From Phyto melanocephala (taxonomy: Eukaryota; Arthropoda; Insecta; Diptera; Rhinophoridae): 64,000 nucleotides of DNA. Of this stretch, positions 1-11,299 are shown in pieces (within the stretch, counting starts at the first letter, position 1; every line of letters starts with the position of its first letter). The notes beneath the pieces were generated by a model. That model saw only the letters and a list, made by a program, of their open reading frames with translations. It was not told where the DNA came from and did no database searches. A program made the translations under genes and the position numbers. The stretch lies in NCBI GenBank assembly GCA_941918925.1, contig OW799233.1, forward strand, positions 87,798,055-87,862,054, read 5' to 3'.

Positions 1-1620
1 TAATGAACTACAAAATGTAGTTTGTAGTTCCCAAGTTTGGAGGCAATAAAAATTAATAAAATTAATTTAAAAGAAAGCATAATAATATTTTTTCCCGGGA
101 AATTCCATTTTTTTCTTATTCCCTTTTCCCAAAATGTAAAAAGTGCGGGAAATTCCAAACCCTAAAACACAATCAAATATAATTACAATGACTTTAACAG
201 AATTTTGACAAAAGTTAATTATTGATAAAGCATTTGAGAATTCTTGGCAACTCTGTCCATTTTGGTAATATGGCACTTTGTGTGTGTGGTTGGACCAGTT
301 TTGGTCAGCATTGTGTGTCAAAATGTATTTTTGGTTAAAGTTGAAATTTATACGTCAACATTATTGTCTGAAAACATGATTTCACTACATGTGCATTTAT
401 GGCTCGGTAGGTACGCAACAACACATTGCATATTCTGGTGCATACAAACAATTCGAAGGGATTAACTATGTATGTATGTATGTATGTGCATTAATACCAC
501 ATATGCATTTCATTGCACACACACACCGAAGGACAATGCATTTATTAAGTAGAATATTGTTGTTGCATATGGACTCGTGCACGAAAATACACACATTTTC
601 CCATCTTTAGCCGAAAATAAAATAATTCTAGAATAAACATAAGTATAAACTTTATTTTTAATTTAAATTGTGAACATAAAATATGAAATTTTAACCATAA
701 ATTATCAAACCAAAATATAAAATATACACATGAAAGAAAACGTTGTAAAGATAAAATAGGAGCAAGATTTTTTTATACACAAAAGCAAATAAAAACTTTG
801 AATATTTGTTAGTCATGTAAACATGTTTAAAAAAAAAACTCAAACTTCTAAGCCACTTTTTCGATGCTTTTTTTTATCTAACTAACTAAGTTTATCAAAA
901 ACACATTTTATATTATTGCACCCCATCATAACTTAACACATCAACCATATAAATCTTTTATTTTCTACATCTTTTTACATAGACACAAAATGGTTTGAAA
1001 ACGAAAACTGAAAAAAAGTATGAACATACATACATACATACATTTTATATATGTATGTATGTATTTTGTAAACTCTCTAAATTGCAACTAAATTGGCTTT
1101 ATTTATTGTTGTTCTTTGTTTATTGTTATTATTTTTTTTTTTCAATGTAATGTATGTGCGTGTGTGTGTTCTAAGTAAGAGATTCCGAAAAAAATTTATC
1201 ATACTTATGGGTTTTTCGATTTGTGTAGATTTACGCCCATTTATCTTATAACAGCTTATAAAGTTATGATATATGAACATTTGTTTTTTTATTTTTATTT
1301 TTTATTTAAATAAAATACAGAATGTTTAGAATATTTACCAAAGTAAAATAAACATCCTTCATTACTAAGTGCTGCACTAAAAATACAAAATAAGTATAAA
1401 TTTTGTCTAAATTTATTGATATTAACAAGTAAGTAAGTAAGTAAGTCTTCTTTAAAGTTACAACTAAATTTGAAATGCCTACAGTTAACACAAAATCGTT
1501 TCAAAAATTGTAAATATTGAATAGAACCGACTTGTCAAGGATCTTTTATAAGTTTTTATGTAATGTTGCAATATCCGACGATAATTCAAGAGAATAAAGT
1601 TTTTGTTAATATTTTTTAAA
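1..1620. other. AT-rich intergenic DNA with microsatellites
   Basis: No coding region is supported; the short open frames here lack family motifs and are biased by simple repeats. The stretch holds TATG repeats near 468-488 and a CATA/TATG inverted pair near 1023-1064, plus a GTAA run near 1428-1446. Two identical 10-bp palindrome-like sites near the left edge are listed separately. Confidence 0.6.
97..156. promoter_or_regulatory. Pair of kappaB-like motifs
   Basis: GGGAAATTCC occurs at 97-106 and again at 147-156, exactly 50 bp apart. Both match the Rel/NF-kappaB consensus GGGRNWYYCC used by Dif, Dorsal and Relish. Seen: the two identical sites. Known: such sites drive immune genes in flies. 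Inferred: any regulatory role. No adjacent gene is visible in the window, so this may be chance or a degenerate repeat. Confidence 0.2.
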
Positions 1621-1955
1621 TACAGTACAAACTCGATTACTGCAACTAATAGAAATTCGGGTAGTTCCGATAACCGCGGTAGTTGCGTTAACCGAGTCAC
1701 AAAATTTTAATGCTTTTTCCTCCTATTTTTCACGTATTTCCAATATGTGTTCAAATATTTATTAAAAAAAAACTATTTATTTAGTATATTTATTCGCTTA
1801 TACCTTTTATTTAGTAGTAAAAAAAAAAACTTAAAAAATTCATATTTGTTAATATTGATACTTATTATACATATTGAGAGATCCAATGTAATCTATACTA
1901 ACTTAAAACCAAAACATATAGATACATATGGTTTTTTAAAACATCTAAAACATAT

Positions 1956-4345
1956 TTACCTTTTTAAAAATTCAGAAATTTTTGACTGTGTTTTTTTGGC
2001 TGATATATTTTTCTGCACAGCAGATTCGCGATGATTTTGAAGCACAAGAATATCTTTAAGATCCATTTCATTTTCTTCAGCCCATTGAATGCAATTGTTA
2101 TATGAATCAATAGCAGTCTGATGTGTAATTCTGGAAAGTTTTGGAATTTCAACGACATTTTCATCAGAATTATCGATTTCTTCCACTTCATCTAGATTTT
2201 CACAACAATAGTTCGAACCGTTATCAACGTTTTCAAATATCCATTCATTGATTTCGTCATTAGAAATTGTTTCCTCTGGTATAATTTCTTGAAAATAGTC
2301 GGAGACAGATAACAATAATGAATTTTCTCTTTCGACTTCTGCTCTTATTACACTCAGTGGTAAATTATCTTCATCTGTCCAGTGGTTTTTAGGATAGATA
2401 ATCTTCTTCCAGCACTTCTTAATCATATCGGAAGGCAATTGATCCCATGCATTTGAAAGGAGACAAACTGCATTACGTAAAGTAAAAGCCTTAATTTTTT
2501 CTTCAATATTTGAGCCTTTACTTCCAATTAAATGCGCTAAGAGGCTTTTCTTATAGTACAACTTTGTTATGTTAATGACATTTTGATCCATTGGCTGAAT
2601 AAGAGCTGTACAATTTGGTGGAAAACACATGACTGTTATTAACCCGTCATCACTTTTTAACTCGCCATCCTTAGGATGGCAGGGTGCATTGTCCAGCAGC
2701 AATAACACCATCTTTGGAAGTCCTTTAGATTGAAGATATGACCTTACCTAAAAAAACACTCTTTCTATTTTGCCACTTACATATTTTTTAATGTTTACTT
2801 ACCTCAGGAACAAACGTATCATGGAACCATTGCTCAAAGAATGCCAACGTCATCCACACGCAAAGAAAACCCATGGTTACGACATGATCACGACGGTCAT
2901 ATTATTTTTTCTAAAACAATATTTGGTTGTCGAAAACAAGTAATAGTTATTTTTGTTTCATTTCATCATATATTTTGTCACGATAATCAAGCATTTGTTT
3001 GAATTGTATTATTTAATGATTACTTTTCGTAAAAATTTCAAAATGGTTATCATTTAAAAATAGTATGATTTAAAAAAATTAATTTGACAAAAATAACATT
3101 GTATTCAAAATCATTAAAAATTAAAAATAATCATTAAATAATAAATGAGTATGATTACAAAATAATCAAGCTATGATTATTTTTAATAATAATTTGATTT
3201 CAATTGTTCTTCTTCTTGCTGAATAAATTTTTATTATTTTAAAAGTTTGAGATGTCAAAAAAAGGAACAAAAATTTTGAAAAATTAAAGAAAATTTAAAA
3301 ATAAACTAGAAAATGTAAAAAAATATTGGTAAAAAATTGCAATTAAATTGGTAAGTACAATAAATATGTGTATGTTACAGCAAAAGACAATAATTTGCCG
3401 TAAAAAAGCAAAGATTGTCGATTTTAATTGCAGTCATATATATGATTATTGATTGATGCTTAAATTAAACATAATAATGGTAACTGGTAACTGGTAACCA
3501 TTATTATTTTAAACATAATCATACAATTTAATCATAGTATGTTGCTCTTCGATTATGGTTACCACAACCATATTTTTTCTTTGCGTGCATGCATTTTTGT
3601 TAGCCCTGTAAACTACGGGATTGTTTTCAAAACCTTTGAAAGCTCTAGGATTTAATGCTTTACCAATGACAAATATTTTAACCTTGTGCAAACCAGATGC
3701 GTTGGTGCAGGCTAAAAATGTAATGCGCTCCTTGCTTACTTTTCGACCAGGAGCAGATGTTTCATTAAAGTTAACCAGTGTTCTGTTCGGCATAATTTTA
3801 TGAAATAATCCAGACTCATCGGCGTTATAGATTTGTTCCGGTGTTAATTTAAGCTCTAATACTTTGTCATGAAATTTTTCCAAAAATGGATCAATAAGTG
3901 TTGGTTTATTTGAAAGTTTTTCGCCACAAATTTTAAGCATCCGAATACCATGACGTTTTTTAAAATTTGAACACCATCCATTGCTTGCATGAAAATCACC
4001 ACGACTTTCATTAATTTTGTTATGTAGCTGAATAGCCTTTGACTTTAAGATTTCAGCCGAAACAGGCAACTTTAATTCTCTTTGTTTTAAAAACCATTTA
4101 TACAGAGCTTTTTCCATTACTGGATACTCACAGGCTCTAATTACTATACGCTTTCCTGGGCCGGATTCAGCATTTGTAACAAATTTAATTAATTTTGATT
4201 TATTTTGCTTAATTCTAGTTATTGTTGATTTATGCACATTGTATTCCTGGCATAATGCTTTGACCGATAAGTTTTTATCAAGTTTATTCAAAATTTCACT
4301 CTTTTGTTTAATTGTTAATTTACTGCACTTTGTCACCTTCACCAT
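1956..4345 (-). pseudogene. Tigger/pogo (CENP-B/jerky-like) transposase, interrupted
   Basis: The start is the ATG at 4345. The N-terminal part (4345-3588) has the helix-turn-helix and CENP-B-type DNA-binding region followed by the first catalytic aspartate in NADESGLFHKI. A MITE (2857-3587) then cuts the frame. Ignoring it plus one copy of CA, the frame continues through KNAWMTLAFFEQWFHD. A 55-bp intron with GTAAG..TTAG ends follows (2748-2802). The last exon (2747-1956) holds the second aspartate in LLLLDNAPCHP, the third in PNCTALIQPMDQ, and an acidic tail. Excluding insert and intron the frame is 534 codons including the stop, a usual Tigger length, with no other stop. This suggests the MITE was the inactivating event. 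Confidence 0.9.
2857..3587. mobile_element. CACGCAAAG-family MITE, copy 1
   Basis: A 731-bp element bounded by CACGCAAAGAAAA and its inverse complement, with termini extending into a degenerate inverted ATGGTTRYGG.. region. No coding potential. It is inserted in the Tigger transposase with CA on both sides (2855-2856 and 3588-3589); the uninterrupted reading frame contains CA once, so the target duplication is 2 bp. It is about 90% alike to the copy at 63223-63955 in opposite orientation, judged by eye. CAC..GTG ends and a 2-bp duplication are compatible with the CMC (CACTA/Mirage/Chapaev) superfamily, but assignment is inference. Confidence 0.85.
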
Positions 4346-4888
4346 TTTTATGCGTTGTTTTTAATAATGGTTCTGATCGCGAAAATCTTTTCACCAAACT
4401 GATAAAAAAAAAACAACAGACACGTGCTGTTTGTCTGTTTTTTATGAAAACTATTCCAAGAAATTACGGTAAAATAAATCAAAAACTATCCAGGAACAAA
4501 AAAATAGAGTTAAAAAAAAATAGTTGCGTTTATTGAGGTACATTTTTTAAAAAGTTGCGTTGACTGAGTCTACAATGCATTTGATTCAGGTGTTGCGTTA
4601 ATCGAGTTGTTGCGCATAACGAGAGTTGCAGTAATCGAGTTCGCACTGTATATAGTTGTGTCCAAATTAAAACACTTCCACTACACATATTGGAATCACT
4701 TGAAAATAGTCAACAATATTATCTTTAAGTCGTGCTTACATTGGTTTTAAATTTGCCCAGTAGTTTCAGTGATATCGTGTGTGTTTGCTGCTGTTCTATG
4801 TATGTAATAACTATGATATAGTAATTGTTTTACGCCACTGGTTTCAGATATTAAGTTAGATTTTTTCCATTAACTATATTTATAATTA

Positions 4889-5075
4889 GGTTAGGTTAGG
4901 TTGAAAAGGAGGCCCAATTGGCATGTTTTGCGCTCCATATGAATAGAATTGATAGAATAGAAAAAGAATAGAAGAGAAAGAGAAGCAGACCAGTCCAGAG
5001 TCTCTGGCGAGAATCGAACCGGCAACCCCCAAACTAGCAGACCAGCACACTACTGACTAGTCCACCGGGGCACCC
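4889..5075 (-). mobile_element. tRNA-derived SINE with 13-bp target duplication
   Basis: Read on the minus strand, the element starts GGGTGCCCCGGTGGACTAGT (A-box-like TGGACTAGT) and contains GGTTCGATTC, an excellent RNA polymerase III B box, about 55 bp downstream. A tRNA-unrelated body follows, then a tail of AACCTAACCTAACC. ATATTTATAATTA flanks both sides perfectly (4876-4888 and 5076-5088), the hallmark of target-primed reverse transcription by a LINE partner. About 187 bp long. The A box is diverged, so it is a SINE and not a tRNA gene. Confidence 0.88.
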
Positions 5076-5215
5076 ATATTTATAATTAACGAATTAAAGG
5101 GGATTTTAAAGAAAAGTAAAAAAGTTTAGTACACATTTATTATAATGAAAACAACACATACAAAAACAAGATAAGATTTGTTCAAATTATGTTGTTTAGA
5201 GGGTTAATATTTTCG

Positions 5216-5760
5216 CCATCATATGGGTATTTCAATGGCCCTGGTAGTGCACCTCTATAGAACAGATATCTTGAAGGAAACGTTCCACCTTGTCTCCAAA
5301 ATTTTCAGGGAAATAATTCAAATTACTGTGTTGTGGAATATTCTTCTCTAGCTTATGTTGAATGTGCAATCGGCAACGAACCCAATTTATTAACAAAAGC
5401 ACACATTTTAGGCTTCATTTAGAAGAATCTATAAATAGTCGCTAGTCACTTGGATTATACTATCTAATCCCATCGCTGTTACTAAACCAGGAACATCTAA
5501 ACAATAAGCAAATTCATCATCTTCGGAAAAGAATAGAAGCAAGTTTTTCTTACTGCGTTAACAGATATTTTTGCTTTAATCGAAAAGCTAGAATTTCAGA
5601 TGCTTTTTTAGATGGTTCAAGGTCTTTTGATAAAATTACTTGCGTTCAAAAGAAATAACTAAATGGAAGTCATCTAATACATCTTCATTACAACGTGATG
5701 GAGAATTTTGTTGCAAGTCGTGATAATTTTGTGTTAATGTAGATTATTGTGGTTCTGAAT
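5216..5760 (-). pseudogene. Decayed repeat-encoded protein fragment
   Basis: A minus-strand frame with several stops reads LFIDSSK, SLKCVLL, then NYFPENFGD and VERFLQDI. This order resembles a multi-copy, uncharacterised arthropod repeat protein with FIDSSKRSLKCVLL and NYFPENLG..EEQGERFHQDI motifs. A central block expected between the two motifs is missing. The upstream portion is more decayed. Recognition is from memory of the family and no function is known to me; the frame is clearly non-functional here. Confidence 0.4.
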
Positions 5761-7039
5761 CACCATATATATGTGGGAATTGGTAGCACTGGACGTTTGA
5801 CTAGGAGTGGCCACTCTTTTTAGCAACTCTGTGTATTTTCATACGGACGAGCATTGACATAATTGTTACGAACGAAATGACTTTGAACGAATTGTGACGG
5901 GGCAACGAACATTTTTTAGAAGAGAATCAGAATAGGTTTGGACGACGAAGCACAAAGACGTTACTTAAATTTAAAACAATAAACGTTTAATTCATTAAAA
6001 TTAAACTAAACGTGTGTTTCATTTTATAAACCTACATATAATAGTACGGTACTGGTCAGGATAAATCCATTTAGACCGGTTTGTTTTATTAATGCCTGTT
6101 ATGTTGGCAGTGCAAAATTAACAATCATCATGGTGATTCGAAGGCTCCCGCCAGATCATTGGTGAATAGCCTTCAATACTCTACACAGTTTTAAATACAG
6201 TATTGGGAATCCAGTACTTGCCACGGGTTTCTATTGTAAATCCGAAGTAGGCAAAATAAACTTGTATATTGATTATTTTGTTTTTTATAAAGATATCAAA
6301 AATAGTTGAGATTAATTTTTGTGACATTGCACTGATTTTGTGGTGACTGACTAAATGTTGTATGATTTATATTGTTCTATTTCCGTTGTTAATTTTTAAA
6401 AAAACTCAGAAAACTCACTTATTATTAAGTGTGTGAATGAACCCTTATAAATATTTCGTACTTTTTTACTAAGTACCTTAAAATATATATGATCCATGTC
6501 TAATTTTATTCATAGGTTATTTGACATTACGTGAAATTAATAAGACTTTACACTTTTCTTCGTTTTGGGTTTTTTATGATTTTGCAAATTATAAAATGCC
6601 AAATTTTTTCATTTAAACAACTTTAGTACTTAAGTAATCGCAGTAATTGTTTTGGTGATTTTCAAAAATATTACTTTTTTTAAAGGTAACAATTGAATCT
6701 TAAAAAAAAAAATTTTGAAAATTACTTAAAGAAGAGTAAAGTTATGACTTTTTAAACTTTTATTAAAAAAAAGTAAAAATTCGATTTTAAACAAACTTAA
6801 TATTTGTATTTGTCACCAATTTGGTGTTCAGACTATAGCAAATGTTTTTTATGAGAGAAATCTTCAGGGCACAATCTACGTCATCCAAAGGAAAAACATA
6901 CGCATAACAATCTTTGTTTCTATCAAACTTAGTCTTAACCATTTAAAAATTAATTCTAACTAAAATAATTACTCTTGTGAGATTAGAATTGTAATGAAAT
7001 TATGTTGAATTAAATTTTTGCATTGTTCATTGTTAATTG
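5761..7039. other. AT-rich intergenic DNA
   Basis: No gene or clear repeat structure was recognised. A segment beginning TGTTACGAACG near 5875 with AATAAA near 5978 could be a solo LTR, but no matching right end or target duplication could be fixed. Confidence 0.45.
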
Positions 7040-8269
7040 CACTCTCCGGTTAATCATTCCGTGTGAAATTTTTGATCCCATAAGTATATCGTTGTTGCTC
7101 TCAAAATAAACAGATGTTGGTAAATTTTGTACTAACTAACATAAAATCAATAACCACAAATAATTCTATGTTTAAATTTTCAATACAGTACTGAGTTAAA
7201 TAGTTGATATTTTCACACAACATCTTTAGTTCTGATCCAAAGAATGCTGATGATGAAACCGTAGCTGGTTTCGAAAATGCATTCCACTCAGCTAGTATCG
7301 GATGACTAGCTTTTCCTTGATATTCTGTCATTATCTCATTGAACTTAAAATTTAAACTTAAATATAATACAAATAGAAAGTTCAAAAATGTAATATTAAA
7401 AAGTACAATAATTTATTTTTTTAATTGTCACATAACCGATTACGTCAGAGCAGTGACGATATATTTTCTGAAAGCTTATGAATAGGGGAGTCGATTGAGC
7501 AATGTCTGTCTGTGGATATGTTGAAATATGTTTTTCAGAACTTCACAACACGAGAAATATTTGAAACCAAATCGGTATTTAAAATCAGCATAATCGCTTC
7601 TCAACTTTCTCAGATAAATAAACAGGACTGCCTCTGGTTTTTCCCACATTTTTACCACAAAAAATAAAATTATTGAGCCCTATAATAAATTATAGACACG
7701 AAATTCATGAAAATTTTTGAAAAAATCCGTCAATAATCGGCAAGTTATAGGCACAAATTATTTGGGAAAAATTTTTTATGTTTTTTAAATATATAAAATT
7801 GTTCAAGCTTCTAAATAACTTTTGGACACCTTAAAGACACCAATTATAAGCTGTGCTCTCAAAAATTATTTCTGAGAAAAACTTACAAATCGGCTTGAAA
7901 CTATTTGAGAGATAAGCAGCAAAATGCAACTAATTTCGTGTTTTTAGTAATAATTACAAACGAGATTCGATTTTTTCAGTTTCTTTATCACCGAGAGAAC
8001 CAATATGGGTTTCAAATGGAAGCGCAATTAAAACACAATAAAAAAATTTAAAACCATGATAACCCCTACTATAAAATTGGGGTTCATAAATTTATGTATT
8101 TCCCCTTAGTCCCTCCAATATTGGTATCAGATGAAAGAGCTTGATTATAAACCATTAAAAAAGTATGAAATTAAAGATGACATGAACATGAAATTTTAAA
8201 TCTATGTACATGATGGTGAAGGATATTATCAGATTCGGCAGGGCCGAATTTAGCACTCTTACTTGTTTT
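7040..8269 (+). mobile_element. INE-1/DINE-1-like element, subfamily C, interrupted
   Basis: The diagnostic TCATTCCGTGTGAAATTT block occurs at about 7044. The next family block (ATATTTTCTGAAAGCTTATG and a GTCTGTCTG run) resumes only at 7468, so about 370 bp intervene. The 3' end is the conserved hairpin ATTCGGCAGGGCCGAAT followed by TTAGCACTCTTACTTGTTTT at 8269. INE-1-like elements are non-autonomous relatives of Helentrons. The internal sequence with CCAATATTGG-type blocks is shared with copies at 15540 and 53900. Confidence 0.65.
7091..7464. other. Insert of unknown origin within INE-1-like copy
   Basis: This block separates two parts of the INE-1-like consensus that are adjacent in other copies. 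On the minus strand it contains an open frame (7385-7101, 94 codons) with SHPILAEWNAF, no recognised domain and no stop. Its ends share only a short GCTCT/AGAGC match. Whether it is a separate mobile element or retained ancestral sequence is unknown. Confidence 0.3.
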
Positions 8270-8463
8270 TCATTGCTGTTTATCTTATGTATAATATTAA
8301 CAGTTTATTTAGATCTACATTTGGCAATTAGATTATTGACATTATTAAGCGCTTAACCTAAGTTAATCAGTAAGTTTTGTTTATCAGTCGAAAATGATCA
8401 TGATTATACATAATGTATGAAGAAAATATCAACGGCGTGTTAGATAATGATGCTGTCTTTAAA

Positions 8464-8690
8464 CTCTTAGTGCCATTATTACGACTTGCCGTTAGTTAAA
8501 GGCATGATTTTGTCAGACCGATAAATGGCTTCGTAGTATAAAGCCTTCATTTATTATTTTTTTATTCATTAAATATTATAATTTTTGATAACAACAATAA
8601 AAAAATTTAAGTTTTAATAATGCAAAGATATTTATCGGGCGCAAAAAATCCTACCTTTAACTAACGGCAAGTTGTAATAATGGCCCTTAG
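8464..8690. mobile_element. Short MITE with about 40-bp inverted termini
   Basis: The left end reads TGCCATTATTACGACTTGCC and continues GTTAGTTAAAGG. The right end, on the other strand, reads GGCCATTATTACAACTTGCC and continues identically. About 225 bp in total, no coding capacity. CTTAG occurs outside both ends but exact boundaries are uncertain. Confidence 0.75.
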
Positions 8691-8920
8691 ACTTTTAGTT
8701 ATATTCCGTCAATATTATAATTAGCGAATTTACATGATGTCCTAGGTATTGTATATTCATAATTCAACAATTTTAAAATATTTAAAATTTTTACAAAACA
8801 CAATATAATATTTTGCATTAATTCATGACATCATGATAATGCGACATTTAGGACTTTTTGGGAATACAGCAATTATATTAAATTATTTTATATTAAGTAA
8901 TTTTTGTTAAATTAACTAAA

Positions 8921-9225
8921 GGCTATAATACACGGTATGTTTTTTACATCTGACTTTAAAATTTGTGAGACATATGTTAATCTACATGTCTGTCAAAATT
9001 GTACTTTTACGCTGACTGCTTTGCAGCAGCAGAGATTTCTGCCAACGGCTGATATCACATGTTTGACAGAAGAAAATAGAGCGCACTCTAATTAAAATTT
9101 TGTCAGATGTCTCAACACATGTTTTTTTACAGAAGTAATGTTTTAAAGGTAACACACGACATGTTTGTATTAGCAGTGGAGAATTTGACAAGTCAGATGT
9201 AAAAAACATGTCGTGTATTAGCTCC
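8921..9225. mobile_element. Short MITE with 36-bp inverted termini
   Basis: The left terminus GGCTATAATACACGGTATG followed by TTTTTTACATCTGACTT pairs with the right terminus at 9190-9225, which on the minus strand reads GGAGCTAATACACGACATG followed by the same sequence. About 305 bp. A TGTCAGATGT-type motif recurs inside, as in the larger foldback element at 14895-16622, so they may be related. Confidence 0.75.
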
Positions 9226-9400
9226 TTAAGTAAACAATTCTACTCATGACACAATGGCCTAAAGTGATTTTTCCAAATATATGTAAAGAGTAAGCCACCT
9301 AACGTTTTTTTTTTTCAACTAGTGCTTATTTCATGAAGGGTAAAACTTAGCTAATGTCTGATTTGACAGATAATTAGTTTTATCCTTCCGCTGAACGAAT

Positions 9401-9860
9401 ATGGTTGTTTATACGCTTGAACAACGCTGGGAAATATTGCGACATTACTTTGGACGATTTTGACAAAAAAAGTCATCTTTTCAGATGAAGCTCATTTTGA
9501 TCTTGGCGGGTATGTAAACAAGCAAAATTGTTGCATTTGGGGCACAGAAAACCCAAACGCATACGTTGAAAAGCCGATACACCCAAAACGAGTCACTGTG
9601 TGGTGCGGATTTTGGTCCAGAGGCATAATTGGGGCATTTTTCTTCAAAAATGAGCAAGGAGTGGCCGTAGTCAATGGCGATCGTTAACGGGCCATGTTGA
9701 ACGAATTTTTGTTCACAAAAATTGAAGAGGAAGATATTGGCAACATTTGGTTTCAACAGGACGGCGCTACGTGTCACACAGCCGAAACTACACTTTTTTT
9801 AAAGCATTTTCAAAAAAAAAAAGTTATTTGGCGGACCCTTTATATGATTGAAAATTTTGT
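9401..9860 (+). pseudogene. Deleted mariner-family transposase
   Basis: Opens with ATG and MVVYTLEQRWEILRHYFG, the typical start of a fly mariner transposase. It jumps directly, with a frame change, to KVIFSDEAHFDLGGYVNKQN, which contains the first catalytic aspartate. So the rest of the DNA-binding region, perhaps 150 residues, is deleted. WCGFWSRGIIG and WFQQDGATCHTAE (second aspartate) follow. A stop replaces the tyrosine expected after NGDR at about 9685. Homology fades after 9830. Terminal inverted repeats were not identified. Non-functional. Confidence 0.85.
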
Positions 9861-10208
9861 TTCAAGTCATTTTTTATTTCTATCGGTTAATAAAATATTT
9901 TTTTTACTTATGTACTTATATACCAAGGCATATTCATGCAGGTATATGCAACTGCGAAGTGATACAACAAAGCAACTTTTAGGGCATGTTATCTGTCACG
10001 ACCAATTCCTATATCAGGAATGGAAAAGTTGTTATGATATGTTTAATTTAATAAATTATAATTAAAATAAATTATATATTTATGAAACACATTTTAAATG
10101 GTGCAAGAGCAGCAAAGATATATAAATTTATCATATCTATCTATAAAGTTGACTGTTTAAAACCGAAACCAAAATCTAATTATTCAGACCTGCATTAATA
10201 AATGAAAT

Positions 10209-10287
10209 CAAGGCGAATTTAACATATTTTGACATTATGCCTTCCCACCAGCTCGGCTGATAATTTTATCTTTATAAATTCGCCTTG
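10209..10287. repeat. Small inverted-repeat element
   Basis: CAAGGCGAATTTA at 10209-10221 is exactly mirrored by TAAATTCGCCTTG at 10275-10287, with a 53-bp spacer. It could be a very short MITE or a hairpin remnant. No flanking duplication is obvious. Confidence 0.5.
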
Positions 10288-10381
10288 TTATATACTCATG
10301 TCTAACTAGCAACAAAATTTTCAAAGCTTCAAATTTAAAATAACAAAAATTCATAAAAAAATTTCGCAACAATTTTATTTA

Positions 10382-11148
10382 AAAACAAGTAACAGTGCTA
10401 TATTCGGCCGTGCCGAATCTTATATACCCTTCACAACGTGTAGTCATGCAATAACAATTGTTTGTATCACCATTCATCCCATATAAAATACGTGCATACG
10501 TACACGTTAGAATAAATGTGGCATCGAATCCCAGCTGAGCCAAAAAAAATTTATTTTATTTAATATATTATTTATATTTTATTATTTTTTTTTATATTTT
10601 TTTTAAATTTTGTTAAAAAATTTTTTTAGAAAAATTTTTAAAAATTTTTTTAAATTTTATTTTAAATTTTTTTAAAATTTTTTTTTTGTAGTTTTTTTTA
10701 TTGTTTTTTTTCTTATTTTTAATATTTTTTTTTTGTAATTTTTTTTGTTTGGTATGTTTTTTACATGTATGTATGTATGTATGTATGTTGTTGTTGTAAT
10801 GTTGTAAAACGAGGTGGTCGTGGTTTTTTGCTCATATCTCAGAAAGTTATGGGGCGATTGTGCTGAATTTCAATAGCGATTCATTCCTGGATATTTCCAA
10901 GAGACTAATACCATATACAGATCTGAGGAACATATAGTTGCTTCTAAAAGTTGATTTCAACCAACACACGGACAGACGGACAGACGGATACACGGACAGA
11001 CGGACAGACGGTCAGGGCTTAATCGACTCCTCTATTCATAAGCTTTCAGAAAATATATACTTTATGGGGTCGGAAATGAAAATTGTAGAAATTACAAACG
11101 GAATGACAAAGCTATATATACCCTTGTGCACCACAGGTGAAGGGTATA
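10382..11148 (-). mobile_element. INE-1/DINE-1-like element, subfamily B, copy 1
   Basis: Minus-strand copy. The 3' terminus at 10382 reads ACAAGTAACAGTGCTATATT on the plus strand, then the GGCCGTGCC hairpin and ATATACCCTTCACAACG. The 5' terminus GGGTATA lies at 11142-11148. Internal features of the subfamily are present: a T-rich tract (about 10550-10750 on the plus strand), a CATCGAATCCCAGCTGAG block, a GACGGACAGACGG run near 10970-11010, and ATAAGCTTTCAGAAAATATA. Confidence 0.88.
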
Positions 11149-11299
11149 AAAAAAAATTTATTATTCTATTTGCAATCTATTTTACAATTAAAATAATGAG
11201 CAAGTTTCGTGATTTTAAAAAAACGTATATTGAGTTTCTTAAAACTCAAAAAGAAAGTAAACACAAAAAGTATTTTACTTTCATAATTAAAAAATTAAA

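Larger units (their letters stand above)
1621..4650 (-). mobile_element. Tigger/pogo-type DNA transposon, split by a MITE
   Basis: Inverted termini begin CAGTACAAACTCGATTACTG at 1623 and, on the other strand, CAGTGCGAACTCGATTACTG at 4648. They are flanked by TA on both sides (1621-1622 and 4649-4650), the target duplication typical of the Tc1/mariner/pogo superfamily. Degenerate copies of a GTTGCGTTAAYCGAGT motif lie inside both ends (near 1680 and 4553-4620), as if the transposase binds several subterminal sites. The element is about 2.3 kb once the 731-bp MITE at 2857-3587 and its 2-bp duplication are discounted. It encodes one transposase on the minus strand. Confidence 0.92.

Noticed and set aside
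4960..5075. tRNA gene because of the excellent B box
   Set aside because: The A box and acceptor stem do not fold as a tRNA, and a 13-bp target duplication plus a simple tail show it is a SINE.
5873..6035. TGTTACGAACG..TACA segment as a solo LTR of a gypsy-type element
   Set aside because: Start motif and an AATAAA fit, but the right end and target duplication are off by a base and no primer-binding or internal sequence follows.
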